A stretch of 64,000 nt of DNA from an uncultured Clostridia bacterium (GCA_937901125.1 CALCGT010000016.1:1-64000), one strand, 5' to 3'; numbered from the stretch's first letter, positions 25,611 to 35,700 are shown. The notes: generated from the letters alone by a model not told the origin. Translations and numbers: made by a program.

Positions 25611-26873
25611 TCACTTTACCTGCCATACGATATTGCCTTTATACATTGTCATTTTGCAGGAACCATATACTCTTTTCCCTGCGAAAGGTGTTGCACGGCC
25701 CATCGTCAGGAAAGTTTCAGGATCAATGGTAGATTCCTTTTCCAGATCATATACCGTCAGGCTGGCAGGCTGCCTAACTTTCAGGGCTGTGCCTACGCCG
25801 AAACGGTTTCTGGGGTTTGTATGCATCAGATCGATGAGTTTATTTAAGGTAAGGACACCTTTTTTTACCAGTTCTGTATAAAGAACGGGGAAAGCTGTTT
25901 CCAGACCGACTACACCCATCATACTTTTTGCCAGCCCTCTGCTCTTTTCTTCAGCGGAGTGGGGGGCATGGTCTGTAGCGATCATGTCTACCGTGCCATC
26001 CAGAATACCGGCGATGAGAGCTTGTCTGTCTGCCTCGCCACGGATGGGAGGGTTCATTTTAAAACGTCCGTCCTCCTGCAGCATGGAATCGTTCATGGTC
26101 AGGTAATGGGGGGCTGTTTCACAGGTCACATCCAGACCTTCGGCCTTTGCTTTGCGGATTAGATCTACGCTTTCCTTTGTGGAAATATGGCACACATGGT
26201 ATTTTACGCCGGTTTCCTTTACCAGGGCCAGATCTCGTTCGATCTGTTTCCATTCGCTTTCGGAACAGATGCCTTTATGTCCATGCTTTTCAGCGTATTC
26301 ACCCTTATGGATATAGCCGCCGCAGAGCAGGGAATTATCTTCGCAGTGGGCTGCAACGATTTTGTTGTAACCGCTGATTTTTTTCATGGCTTTTTTCATG
26401 ATTTCATCATTTTGCACACCCCGACCGTCATCGGAAAAGGCGCAGACATGACCAACAATTTCATCATAAGCCGCCAGTTTTTCGCCCATTTCACCAACAG
26501 TGATGGTGCCATAGGGAATCACTTCGATGCAGGCTGTTTCACGGATGGCTTTCAGCTGCACCTCCAGATTTTCCATACAATCGGGCACAGGGTTCAGATT
26601 GGGCATGGAGCAGACTGCGGTATAACCGCCGTGGGCTGCTGCCAAAGTGCCGCTTTTGATGGTCTCTTTATAAAAAAAGCCCGGCTCTCTGAGATGTACG
26701 TGAACATCAATAAAACCGGGGAAAATAAAGCAACCGTCCAGATCAAAAACGGGACACGCATCCTGTGGAGCACGGTTGGAAATTTCTGTAATGATACCGT
26801 CGGCGATGAATACGTTGGATTTGATGAAATTGCCCTGAACAAATACGTTTGCATTCGTCAAAATATAGTTCAA
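25611..26873 (-). CDS. pyrC: Dihydroorotase, class I
   Basis: Closes carbamoyl aspartate to dihydroorotate. 420 aa. Metal-binding DVHVHLREPG, His in AAHCEDN and CHIS, and catalytic Asp in IATDHAPHS. The start codon is TTG at 26873-26871, supported by AAAGGAGAG upstream. First gene of the pyr operon, about 60 bases downstream of the promoter at 26935-26963, with no attenuator visible in the short leader. Confidence 0.95.
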   Translation of the reverse strand: MNYILTNANVFVQGNFIKSNVFIADGIITEISNRAPQDACPVFDLDGCFIFPGFIDVHVHLREPGFFYKETIKSGTLAAAHGGYTAVCSMPNLNPVPDCMENLEVQLKAIRETACIEVIPYGTITVGEMGEKLAAYDEIVGHVCAFSDDGRGVQNDEIMKKAMKKISGYNKIVAAHCEDNSLLCGGYIHKGEYAEKHGHKGICSESEWKQIERDLALVKETGVKYHVCHISTKESVDLIRKAKAEGLDVTCETAPHYLTMNDSMLQEDGRFKMNPPIRGEADRQALIAGILDGTVDMIATDHAPHSAEEKSRGLAKSMMGVVGLETAFPVLYTELVKKGVLTLNKLIDLMHTNPRNRFGVGTALKVRQPASLTVYDLEKESTIDPETFLTMGRATPFAGKRVYGSCKMTMYKGNIVWQVK

Positions 26874-26934
26874 AGTAATCTCTCCTTTCGTTCGCTAACA
26901 AGATCTAAAACATATTTTTCTCTAAATCTTCAAT

Positions 26935-26963
26935 ACTATATCACAAAGGTCCTTTCGTGTCAA
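26935..26963 (-). promoter_or_regulatory. Sigma-A promoter of the pyr operon
   Basis: Minus strand TTGACA (26958-26963), 17 bases, TATAGT (26935-26940). The spacer ends CCTTTGTGA, nearly the same as in the divergent pur promoter. Confidence 0.88.
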
Positions 26964-27016
26964 TATGTAGATAAAATTCGGAGGAAATCTACTATAAAAT
27001 GTAATGATAGAATTTA

Positions 27017-27045
27017 TTGACACTGGAATTTCCTTGTGATAGACT
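27017..27045 (+). promoter_or_regulatory. Sigma-A promoter of the pur operon
   Basis: TTGACA (27017-27022), 17 bases, TAGACT (27040-27045). Spacer ends CCTTGTGA. It drives a leader of about 200 bases that contains the ZTP riboswitch before purE. Confidence 0.85.
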
Positions 27046-27062
27046 AAAACTGTAAATCTATG

Positions 27063-27160
27063 AGACTTTTTGTAACTGACGGAAAAATGGGTAACCATGG
27101 GGGAGCAAAAAGTTCGTGATAAAGCAGTGCAGAACTGCTTTTTGTCGACCGTCTGGGCAG
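27063..27160 (+). ncRNA. ZTP/ZMP (pfl) riboswitch upstream of purE
   Basis: The 5' core GTAACTGACGG (27072-27082), the hairpin ATGG-GTAA-CCAT (27087-27098), GGGGGAGC (27099-27106) and the 3' core CCGTCTGGGCA (27149-27159) match the pfl motif (ACUGGCGG, GGGAGC, CCGCCUGGGCA). P1 is ACTTTTTG (27065-27072) with CAAAAAGT (27106-27113). The variable linker forms AAAGCAGT / ACTGCTTT. In the P3 core the usual GGCGG/CCGCC pair is GACGG/CCGTC here, a compensated change. Known role: binds AICAR mono- or triphosphate, signalling folate shortage, and switches on purine or folate genes. Confidence 0.88.
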
Positions 27161-27206
27161 TCCTGTTTTCTGTAAAAGCAGAATAGGACTGCCCTTCTGT
27201 ATTTTT
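27155..27206 (+). terminator. Regulated terminator of the ZTP riboswitch
   Basis: GGGCAGTCCT (27155-27164) pairs perfectly with AGGACTGCCC (27185-27194), followed by TTCTGTATTTTT. Its left arm reuses the conserved CTGGGCA of the aptamer, so ligand binding and termination exclude each other: a genetic ON switch. Confidence 0.88.
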
Positions 27207-27249
27207 ACGACAAAAGATGATATATGGAACGATGATGAGGAGGTAAATC

Positions 27250-27744
27250 ATGAAGAAAATCGGTATCCTTATGGGCAGCGACAGCGACCTGCCTGTAGTG
27301 GAAAAAGCAATGGCAACTCTGGAAAAATACGATGTGCCCTTTGAAGCACATGTATACTCTGCCCACAGAACCCCTGAAGAAGCAAGAGCCTTTGCGAAAG
27401 GCGCAAGAGAAAACGGCTTTGGTGCCATTATTGCAGCAGCGGGCAAGGCAGCCCATCTGGCAGGTGCTATGGCAGCCAATACAACACTTCCTGTGATTGG
27501 TATCCCCATCAAATCCTCCACACTGGATGGTCTGGATGCACTGCTTTCCACCGTGCAGATGCCCGGCGGCATGCCTGTTGCAACCGTAGCCATCGATGGT
27601 GCGGAAAATGCAGCATTGCTGGCGATTCAGATTCTGGCTGTGGAAGATGCAGCCTTGGCAGCAAAGCTGGACACGGCAAGAGCGGAAGCATCAGCAAAGG
27701 TTCTGGAAAAAAATGCCGCATTAGAGGCGAGATACGCAAAGTAA
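27250..27744 (+). CDS. purE: N5-carboxyaminoimidazole ribonucleotide mutase (class I)
   Basis: Converts N5-CAIR to CAIR in purine synthesis. 164 aa. Active-site loop GSDSDLPVVEKA, SAHRTPEEA and AAAGKAAHLAGAMAA are present. GAGGAGG precedes the start. First gene after the ZTP riboswitch. purK, its usual partner, is not in the window. Confidence 0.96.
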   Translation: MKKIGILMGSDSDLPVVEKAMATLEKYDVPFEAHVYSAHRTPEEARAFAKGARENGFGAIIAAAGKAAHLAGAMAANTTLPVIGIPIKSSTLDGLDALLSTVQMPGGMPVATVAIDGAENAALLAIQILAVEDAALAAKLDTARAEASAKVLEKNAALEARYAK

Positions 27745-27826
27745 GTATTATAAAATCATTTTGCAAGGAAACAATCAACATTTAAACATATAAGGAAAAG
27801 GCGAAAGCCAAGAGAGGAGTAACATA

Positions 27827-28864
27827 ATGAAAAGCCAGAGTGAAAGCTATAAAGCAGCAGGCGTAGACATTACTGCAGGGTATAAGGCGGTAGAACTGAT
27901 GAAAGAGCATATCGCAAAAACAATGACATCCGGTGTGATGGGCGATATCGGCGGTTTTGGCGGCCTGTTCGAACTGGATATGACAGGTATCACAAAACCC
28001 GTTCTGGTCAGCGGCACAGATGGCGTTGGTACAAAACTGAAACTGGCATTCTTGATGGATAAACATGATACAGTGGGTATCGACTGTGTAGCTATGTGCG
28101 TGAATGATATCATCTGTGTTGGTGCGAAACCTCTGTTCTTCCTGGACTATATCGCAGTTGGTAAAAACTTCCCTGAAAAAGTAGCATCCATCGTATCTGG
28201 TGTTGCGGAGGGCTGTGTACAGTCCGGCGCATCCCTGATCGGCGGTGAAACAGCAGAAATGCCCGGCTTCTATCCCGAAGATGAATACGATCTGGCTGGC
28301 TTTGCTGTAGGTGTTGTGGATAAAGATAAGATCCTGAATAATAAGACAATCAAAGAAGGCGACGTGATTTTGGCTCTGCCTTCCAGCGGTGTGCATTCCA
28401 ATGGTTTCTCTCTGGTACGTCGTGTGCTGGATGTGGAAAATGCTGACATCAAAACTCCTTTGGAAAGACTGGGCGGCAAGTCCATCGGCGAAGCGCTGTT
28501 GGCTCCTACAAAGATCTATGTAAAACCTATGCTGGCTCTGTTTGAAGAAGTAACCGTAAAAGCTGTTTCCCATATCACAGGGGGCGGCTTCTATGAAAAT
28601 ATCCCCAGAAGCATTCCCAAGGGCTTTGGTGCGAAGATCGATAAAGCAAGCCTGAGAATCCCTACTATCTTTAACCTGATCATGGAAAAAGGTAATATCC
28701 CTGAAAGAGATATGTTCAATACCTTCAATATGGGCGTTGGTATGAGTGTTGTTGTTGCAAAAGAAGATGCAGAAAAAGCAATTCAGGTTCTGAAAGCAAA
28801 CGGCGAAGATGCTTATATCATGGGTGAGATCGTTGCTTCTGAGGAAGGTGTTGTAATTTGTTGA
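27827..28864 (+). CDS. purM: Phosphoribosylformylglycinamidine cyclo-ligase
   Basis: Makes AIR from FGAM using ATP. 345 aa, PurM fold: GGFGGLFELDM, VSGTDGVGTKLK, DCVAMCVNDI and GGETAEMPGFY. Its TGA shares a base with the purN ATG (TGATG). Confidence 0.97.
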   Translation: MKSQSESYKAAGVDITAGYKAVELMKEHIAKTMTSGVMGDIGGFGGLFELDMTGITKPVLVSGTDGVGTKLKLAFLMDKHDTVGIDCVAMCVNDIICVGAKPLFFLDYIAVGKNFPEKVASIVSGVAEGCVQSGASLIGGETAEMPGFYPEDEYDLAGFAVGVVDKDKILNNKTIKEGDVILALPSSGVHSNGFSLVRRVLDVENADIKTPLERLGGKSIGEALLAPTKIYVKPMLALFEEVTVKAVSHITGGGFYENIPRSIPKGFGAKIDKASLRIPTIFNLIMEKGNIPERDMFNTFNMGVGMSVVVAKEDAEKAIQVLKANGEDAYIMGEIVASEEGVVIC

Positions 28865-29472
28865 TGAAAACAAAAATTGCCGTATTCGTTTCTGGCGGTG
28901 GTACAAACCTGCAGGCATTGATTGATGCGGAAAAAAGAGGGGAGATCCCCAGCGGTAAGATTGAACTGGTCCTTGCCAGCAATGACACTGCTTATGCCCT
29001 GACAAGAGCAGCGGAAAACAACATCCCATCCGTAGTGGTGAAACGTAAAGAATTCGCTTCTCAGATCGCATACGAAGAAGCGGTGAAGGCCATCCTTGCG
29101 GAAAGAGGCATTGAAATGATCGTTCTGGCAGGCTTTATGTCTATCCTGAGCGAAAACTTCACAGCTGCTTATCCCAAGCGCATCGTCAATGTGCATCCAT
29201 CCTTGATCCCTTCCTTCTGTGGTAAGGGCTTCTATGGTCTGCATGTCCATGAAGCGGCTCTGGCCTACGGCGTGAAGGTGACAGGCGCAACGGTACATTA
29301 TGTAAATGAAATTCCTGACGGCGGTGAGATCATCCTCCAGAAAGCAGTGGAAATTCAGGAGGACGATACCCCCGAAGTTCTGCAAAAAAGAGTCATGGAA
29401 CAGGCGGAATGGATCCTGCTTCCCAAGGCAGTTGAAATGGTAGCAGCGAAGCTTCAGAAAGAAAGAGGTTAA
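28864..29472 (+). CDS. purN: Phosphoribosylglycinamide formyltransferase (folate-dependent)
   Basis: Formylates GAR with 10-formyl-THF. 202 aa. Phosphate site SGGGTNLQALID, folate/catalytic region IVLAGFMSIL and VNVHPSLIPSFCG, with catalytic Asp in IPDGGEI. The start is ATG 28864, overlapping the purM stop by one base. Its folate dependence fits ZTP control of the operon. Confidence 0.96.
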   Translation: MKTKIAVFVSGGGTNLQALIDAEKRGEIPSGKIELVLASNDTAYALTRAAENNIPSVVVKRKEFASQIAYEEAVKAILAERGIEMIVLAGFMSILSENFTAAYPKRIVNVHPSLIPSFCGKGFYGLHVHEAALAYGVKVTGATVHYVNEIPDGGEIILQKAVEIQEDDTPEVLQKRVMEQAEWILLPKAVEMVAAKLQKERG

Positions 29473-29476
29473 AACA

Positions 29477-30196
29477 ATGAATGTTTATCAGAAAGATACA
29501 ATGAAAGATTTGGTAAAAGATAACAGCTATGTTGGCCGTGGTATTGTCATCGGGAAAACAGAGGACGGCACAAAGGCAGCCATTGCATACTTCATCATGG
29601 GCCGCAGCGACAACAGCCGTAACCGTATCTTCAAAGAAGAGGGCGAAGATGTGATGATCTATCCTTACGATGCATCTAAGGTGGAAGACCCTTCCCTGAT
29701 TATCTATGCGCCCGTTCGTAAACTGGACGGCAAACTGATCGTAACAAACGGCGACCAGACAGATACTATTCGTGATTTCGTTCTGGAAGGCAAATCATTT
29801 GAAGATGCACTGGAAACAAGAGAATTCGAACCCGACGGCCCCAACTGGACACCCAGAATCAGCGGTATGTTGACATTCGCTGATGGTGATTTTACATATA
29901 AAATGAGCATCCTGAAGAGCGCAGATGCAGAAGGTACAGCCTGCAACAGATTTACCTATTCCTATAAAGCACTGGCTGGTGTAGGCCACTTCATCCATAC
30001 CTATATGGGCGATGGCAGTCCCCTGCCCACTTTCCAGGGTGAACCCGAAAGAACTACAGTTCCCAATGATATTGACGCTTGGACAAAGGAAATCTGGGAA
30101 AACCTGAACGAACAGAATAAGATTTCTATCTATGTACGCTATACAAACCTGAAAACAGGCGCAGTAGAAAATAGAATGATTAATAAATATAACTAA
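29477..30196 (+). CDS. purO: IMP cyclohydrolase, PurO family
   Basis: 239 aa, the archaeal-type IMP cyclohydrolase (PurO fold), not the N-terminal half of PurH. Marks: YVGRGIVIG, FIMGRSDNSRNRIFKEEG, YPYDASKVEDPSLIIY, GDQTDTI, EFEPDGPNWTPRISG and GTACNRFTYSY. It would close FAICAR to IMP. It sits directly before a stand-alone AICAR transformylase gene, so the pair replaces bifunctional PurH. A hairpin-rich 78-base gap follows. Confidence 0.92.
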   Translation: MNVYQKDTMKDLVKDNSYVGRGIVIGKTEDGTKAAIAYFIMGRSDNSRNRIFKEEGEDVMIYPYDASKVEDPSLIIYAPVRKLDGKLIVTNGDQTDTIRDFVLEGKSFEDALETREFEPDGPNWTPRISGMLTFADGDFTYKMSILKSADAEGTACNRFTYSYKALAGVGHFIHTYMGDGSPLPTFQGEPERTTVPNDIDAWTKEIWENLNEQNKISIYVRYTNLKTGAVENRMINKYN

Positions 30197-30221
30197 GACC
30201 TTGGATACGTAAATGCGAATT

Positions 30222-30253
30222 CCCCTGCCAGGGGAGTGGGGGCAGACCCCCAC
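30222..30253. repeat. Two adjacent GC-rich hairpins between purO and the AICAR transformylase
   Basis: TCCCCT-gcc-AGGGGA (30221-30235) and GTGGGGG-caga-CCCCCAC (30236-30253) stand back to back with no T-run. They may protect or process the transcript, or set relative expression. They lie upstream of the AAAGGAG ribosome site of the next gene. Confidence 0.7.
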
Positions 30254-30274
30254 AGAGAAAGGAGCGAGTAAAAA

Positions 30275-31459
30275 GTGAAAGAATTTGAACTGAAATATGG
30301 CTGTAACCCCAACCAGAAGCCTGCAAAAATTTTCATGGAAGACGGCGCTGAACTGCCTATTGAGATTTTGAATGGCAAACCTGGTTATATCAACTTTCTG
30401 GATGCTTTCAATAGCTGGCAGCTGGTAAAAGAGATCAAAGATGCACTGGGCATGCCCGCAGCAACATCCTTCAAGCATGTTAGCCCTACCTCTGCAGCAG
30501 TAGGCACACCTATGAGCGATGCCCTGAAAAGAGCCTGCTTCGTAGACGATATCGAAGGTCTGGATGATTCCCCTCTGGCACTGGCTTACGCAAGAGCAAG
30601 AGGCACAGACAGAATGTCCTCCTTCGGCGACTGGATTGCTCTGAGTGATGTTTGCGATGTGACAACAGCAAACCTCATCAAGAGAGAAGTTTCCGATGGT
30701 ATCATTGCACCCGGCTATACAGACGAAGCACTGGAGATCCTGAAAAGCAAGAGAAAAGGCAGCTATAATATCGTCAAGATCGACCCCAACTATGTTCCTG
30801 CTGTACAGGAGAAGAAACAGGTTTACGGCATCACTTTCGAACAGGGTAGAAACAACTTCGAGATCAACAAAGCCCTGCTGGATAACGTGGTAACAGAAAA
30901 TAAGGAACTGCCCGAAGAAGCAAAACGAGACCTGATTATTGCTTTGATTACATTGAAATATACCCAGTCCAACTCCGTATGCTTTGCAAAAGACGGTCAG
31001 GCCATCGGCGTTGGTGCCGGTCAGCAGTCTAGAATCCACTGCACCAGACTGGCAGGCAACAAAGCAGATATCTGGCACCTGAGACAGCATGAAAAGGTTC
31101 TGAATCTGCCTTTCCTGCCTACTGTAGGCCGTCCCGACAGAGACAACACCATCGACGTTTACATCTCCGATGATTACGAAGATGTTCTGGCAGAAGGTAC
31201 ATGGCAGACGTTGTTCTCCGAAAAGCCCGAACCTCTGACAAGAGAAGAAAAGAAAGCATATCTGTCTACCATCAAAGGCGTGGCTCTGGGCTCTGACGCA
31301 TTCTTCCCTTTCGGTGACAATATCGAAAGAGCAGCAAAGAGCGGCGTTTCCTATATTGCTGAACCCGGCGGCTCCATCCGTGATGACAATGTTATCGCAA
31401 CATGCAACAAGCATGGCATGGCAATGGCATTTACCGGCATGAGACTGTTCCACCACTGA
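30275..31459 (+). CDS. purV: Stand-alone AICAR formyltransferase
   Basis: 394 aa, corresponding to the C-terminal transformylase half of PurH only: KYGCNPNQKPA, INFLDAFNSWQLVKEI, TSFKHVSPTSAA, RARGTDRMSSFGD, KYTQSNSVCF, GAGQQSRIHCTRLAG and DAFFPFGDNIERAAK. Transfers a formyl group from 10-formyl-THF to AICAR. The Lys-His catalytic pair (FKHVSP) is kept. The symbol purV has been used for such split enzymes. Its substrate, ZMP, is the ligand of the riboswitch at the front of this operon. Confidence 0.93.
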   Translation: MKEFELKYGCNPNQKPAKIFMEDGAELPIEILNGKPGYINFLDAFNSWQLVKEIKDALGMPAATSFKHVSPTSAAVGTPMSDALKRACFVDDIEGLDDSPLALAYARARGTDRMSSFGDWIALSDVCDVTTANLIKREVSDGIIAPGYTDEALEILKSKRKGSYNIVKIDPNYVPAVQEKKQVYGITFEQGRNNFEINKALLDNVVTENKELPEEAKRDLIIALITLKYTQSNSVCFAKDGQAIGVGAGQQSRIHCTRLAGNKADIWHLRQHEKVLNLPFLPTVGRPDRDNTIDVYISDDYEDVLAEGTWQTLFSEKPEPLTREEKKAYLSTIKGVALGSDAFFPFGDNIERAAKSGVSYIAEPGGSIRDDNVIATCNKHGMAMAFTGMRLFHH

Positions 31460-31478
31460 TCCGAAAGGAGACATATAA

Positions 31479-32741
31479 ATGAAGGTTATGGTAGTCGGTG
31501 GTGGCGGTAGAGAGCACGCTATCATCAAAAAAATCAAAGAAAATCCTGCGCTAACAGAACTGTACGCACTGCCCGGCAACGGCGGTATCGCTAAGGATGC
31601 TACCTGCGTGGATATCGGCGCAAAGGATATCGAAGGCGTTGTGGCTTTCGCAAAGGAAAAGGCTATTGATTTCGCAGTGGTCGCACCTGATGACCCTTTG
31701 GTACTGGGCATGGTAGATGCATTAAATGCCATCGGCATCCCTTGCTTTGGCCCTGATAAAAAAGCTGCGATTTTGGAAGGCAGCAAGGTTTTCTCTAAAA
31801 ACCTGATGAAAAAATATGGTATCCCCACAGCGGCTTATGAAATATTTGACGATATGGAAAAAGCACTGGCATATCTGGAAACAGCACCCCTACCCACAGT
31901 AGTGAAAGCTGATGGTCTGGCTCTGGGGAAGGGCGTTATTATCGCCGAAACAAAGGAACAGGCTCAGGATGCCGTACGTTCCATGATGGCGGATAAGGTG
32001 TTCGGTGCCAGCGGTGACCACATCGTCATCGAAGAATTTATGACAGGCCCCGAAGTTTCCGTTCTGGCTTTTACAGACGGTAAAACAATGGTTCCTATGG
32101 TTTCTGCTATGGATCATAAAAGAGCTTTGGATGGCGATAAAGGGCTGAATACAGGCGGCATGGGTACCATTGCTCCTAATCCTTATTTCACAGAAGCGGT
32201 GGCAAAGGAATGTATGGACAAGATCTTCGTTCCCACGATGGAAGCAATGAACGCAGAAGGCCGCACTTTCAAGGGCTGCCTGTTCTTTGGTTTGATGATC
32301 ACACCCAATGGTCCCAAGGTGATCGAATATAACTGCCGTTTCGGTGACCCTGAAACACAGGTAGTACTGCCCCTTCTGGAAAGCGACCTGTTGACCATCA
32401 TGCAGGCGGTGGCAGCGGAAAAACTGGCGGATGTGGAAGTAAAATTTAGCGACAAGGCTGCTTGCTGTGTTATCATGGCTTCCGCAGGCTATCCCCAGAG
32501 CTATGAAAAAGGCTTTGAAATTTCATTGCCCGCAGAGGACAAGCTCATCTTTGTGGCAGGTGCAAAGGAAGTAGATGGCAAGCTGCTGACCAACGGCGGT
32601 CGTGTGCTGGGTGTAACAGAAATCGCGGATACACTGCCCGAAGCCATCAAAAAAGCGTATGAAAGTGTAAAAACAGTAAAGTTCGACAACGCATACTATA
32701 GAAACGACATCGGTAAAAAAGCCCTTGCGGCGGAGGTATAA
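31479..32741 (+). CDS. purD: Phosphoribosylamine-glycine ligase
   Basis: ATP-grasp enzyme joining glycine to phosphoribosylamine (GAR). 420 aa. N-terminal GGGGREHAI, ATP-grasp block VVKADGLALGKGV, FGDPETQVVLPLL and MGTIAPNPYF. 19 bases after the transformylase gene, two before purL. Confidence 0.97.
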   Translation: MKVMVVGGGGREHAIIKKIKENPALTELYALPGNGGIAKDATCVDIGAKDIEGVVAFAKEKAIDFAVVAPDDPLVLGMVDALNAIGIPCFGPDKKAAILEGSKVFSKNLMKKYGIPTAAYEIFDDMEKALAYLETAPLPTVVKADGLALGKGVIIAETKEQAQDAVRSMMADKVFGASGDHIVIEEFMTGPEVSVLAFTDGKTMVPMVSAMDHKRALDGDKGLNTGGMGTIAPNPYFTEAVAKECMDKIFVPTMEAMNAEGRTFKGCLFFGLMITPNGPKVIEYNCRFGDPETQVVLPLLESDLLTIMQAVAAEKLADVEVKFSDKAACCVIMASAGYPQSYEKGFEISLPAEDKLIFVAGAKEVDGKLLTNGGRVLGVTEIADTLPEAIKKAYESVKTVKFDNAYYRNDIGKKALAAEV

Positions 32742-32743
32742 CC

Positions 32744-35700
32744 ATGGTTTATAGAATTTATGTTGAAAAGAAACAGGGTCTGGCTGCAGAAGCAGCCTCC
32801 CTGAAAGGCGATATCGTCAATCTGCTGGGTATCAAGGGTTTGACAGATCTGCGCCTTTTGAACCGTTATGATGTGGAACACATCGACAAAGAACTGTTTG
32901 ATTACTGCAAACAAACTGTATTTTCCGAACCTCAGCTGGATGATTTGAAAGAAGAGATTCCCGCTGACGGTGCAGTTGTATTTGCTGTGGAATATCTGCC
33001 CGGTCAGTTCGACCAGAGAGCAAATTCCGCTGCAGAATGTATCCAAATCATTTCCAAACAGGAAAGACCTCTGGTAAAAACGGCAAAAGTTTATGTTCTG
33101 TATGGCACACTGACAGAAGATGATGTAGACGCTATCAAAAAATATCTCATCAACCCCGTAGAATCTAGAGAAGCAACACTGGATGCATTCGATACACTGG
33201 ATGTAAAATATGAAATTCCTACAGAAGTTGCAACAGTGGAAGGTTTTTGCGGCTTGGATGAAACAGCCCTGATGGCGTTCATCAAAGAAAACGGTCTTGC
33301 AATGGATCTGGATGATATCAAAGTCTGTCAGAACTATTTCCTGAGTGAGCAGAGAGACCCTACCATCACAGAAATCAAGATGATCGATACCTACTGGTCC
33401 GATCACTGCCGTCATACCACATTCCTGACAACTATCGACAGCATCAAATTTGAAGATGAAGTGCTGCAGGCGGCTTATAATGAATATCTGGCGACCAGAG
33501 CAGCCATCGGCAGAACAAAACCTATCAACCTGATGGATATGGGCACCATCGTTGCAAAATTCTTGAAGAAGGAAGGCAGGCTGGATAAGCTGGATGAATC
33601 CGAAGAGATCAACGCATGTACTGTAAAGATCGATGTGGATGTGGAAGGTGAAACACAGAAATGGCTGCTGCTGTTCAAAAATGAAACCCACAACCATCCT
33701 ACAGAAATCGAACCCTTCGGCGGTGCGGCAACCTGCGTAGGCGGTGCTATCCGTGACCCTTTGAGTGGTCGTTCTTATGTTTACGCAGCAATGCGTGTGA
33801 CTGGTGCAGGCAATCCCCTGACACCCGTTTCCGAAACCATGCGCGGCAAACTGCCTCAGCGTAAGATCGTCACAACAGCTGCGGCTGGTTATAGCTCCTA
33901 TGGTAACCAGATCGGTCTGGCAACAGGTCAGGTAGATGAACTGTACCATGATGGTTATGTAGCAAAGAGAATGGAAATCGGTGCTGTTATCGCAGCTGCT
34001 CCTGCGGAAAACGTACGCAGAGAACGCCCTGTGGACAGCGATATCGTTATCCTGCTGGGCGGCAAAACAGGCCGTGACGGCTGCGGTGGTGCAACAGGCT
34101 CCTCCAAATCTCATACACTGGAATCTCTGGAAAGCTGCGGTGCAGAAGTACAGAAGGGTAACGCTCCCGAAGAAAGAAAACTACAGAGACTGTTCAGAAA
34201 CCCCGAAGCATCCAAGCTCATCAAACGTTGTAATGACTTTGGTGCCGGCGGTGTTTCCGTTGCCATCGGCGAACTGGCAGATGGTCTGGAAATCGACCTG
34301 AACGCAGTGCCTAAAAAATATGACGGTCTGGACGGCACAGAACTGGCAATTTCCGAATCTCAGGAAAGAATGGCAGTTGTAGTTGCTGCAGCAGATGTAG
34401 AACGCTTCAAAGAACTGGCTTACGCAGAAAACCTGGAAGCAACAGTAGTTGCCAGAGTCACAGAAAAACCTTATCTGGTAATGAACTGGAACGGCAAAAA
34501 TATCGTAAATATCTCCCGTGAATTTCTGGATTCCAATGGTGCAGAAAAACATATCGACATTGCACCGGCGGCTCCTCAGCCCTTCGCAAAGGAAATCCCC
34601 GCAGATTTCAAGAAAGGCTATATGGAACTGGCACAGGATCTGAATGTATGCTCCAAGAGAGGTCTGTCCGAACGTTTTGACTCCACCATCGGTGCCGGCA
34701 CGGTTCTGATGCCTTTTGGTGGAAAAAATCAGAAAACGCCGATTCAGGCTATGGTAAATAAAGTATCCGTAGAAAAACAGGATACTACAACCTGTTCCCT
34801 GATGGCTTGGGGCTACAATCCCTTCATCGCGGAAAAGAGCCCTTACCACAGTGCATATCTGGCAGTTGTGGAATCTGTTGCAAAACTGGTTGCAACAGGT
34901 GCGAAATTTGAAGACGTATACCTGTCCTTCCAGGAATACTTCGAAAAACCCATGAAGGACGGTAAACGCTGGGGCAAACCTCTGGCGGCTCTGCTGGGTG
35001 CATTTATGGCGCAGAAAGGTCTGGAAATTGCTGCCATCGGCGGCAAAGACTCCATGAGCGGTACTTTTGAACATATCGATGTACCTCCTACACTGGTATC
35101 CTTCGCAGTAACAACAGACAATATCAATAACATCGTTTCTCCTGAATTTAAGGGAGAAGGCCATAAAGTAGTTCTGGTGAAACCTGAATATGATAAAGAT
35201 GGTCTGCCTACTACAGACAGCCTGAAGAAGGTATTTGACGTGGTAACCGGTCTGATGAGAGGTGGCAAGGTTGTAGCGGTTTATACACCTACTTATGGCG
35301 GCGTTGCAGAAGCTATCCTGAAGATGACTATGGGTAACGATATCGGCTTCACTTATGCTGACGGCGTAAGCAAAGAGGATATCTTCGGTTATAACTATGG
35401 TGCATTCATTCTGGAGCTGACAGCAGACGCAGAAGCTGGCATCCTGCTGGGTACAACAGGCGGTAGCGCAATCGTTTGCGGTAGCGAAAGCATTGCTCTG
35501 GAAGAAATCTTCGCAGTGTATGAAAATAAACTGGAAGAAATCTATCCTATGCACGCTGCGGCAGCCGAAAAAGCAGAAATCCCTGCATTCACAATAAAAG
35601 CAGAAGGCATTACCTATAAGGCAGCAACATCTGTTGCAAAACCTCGTGTGCTGATCCCTGTATTCCCCGGTACAAACTGCGAATTTGACTCTGCAAAAGC

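Noticed and set aside
26874..26934. PyrR-type attenuator before pyrC
   Set aside because: The leader is about 50-60 bases and holds no terminator/anti-terminator pair; no pyrR gene is in the window.
29795..31828. 677-codon minus-strand open frame opposite purO and the AICAR transformylase
   Set aside because: It is an antisense shadow of two well-supported purine genes, without promoter, ribosome site or recognisable domains.
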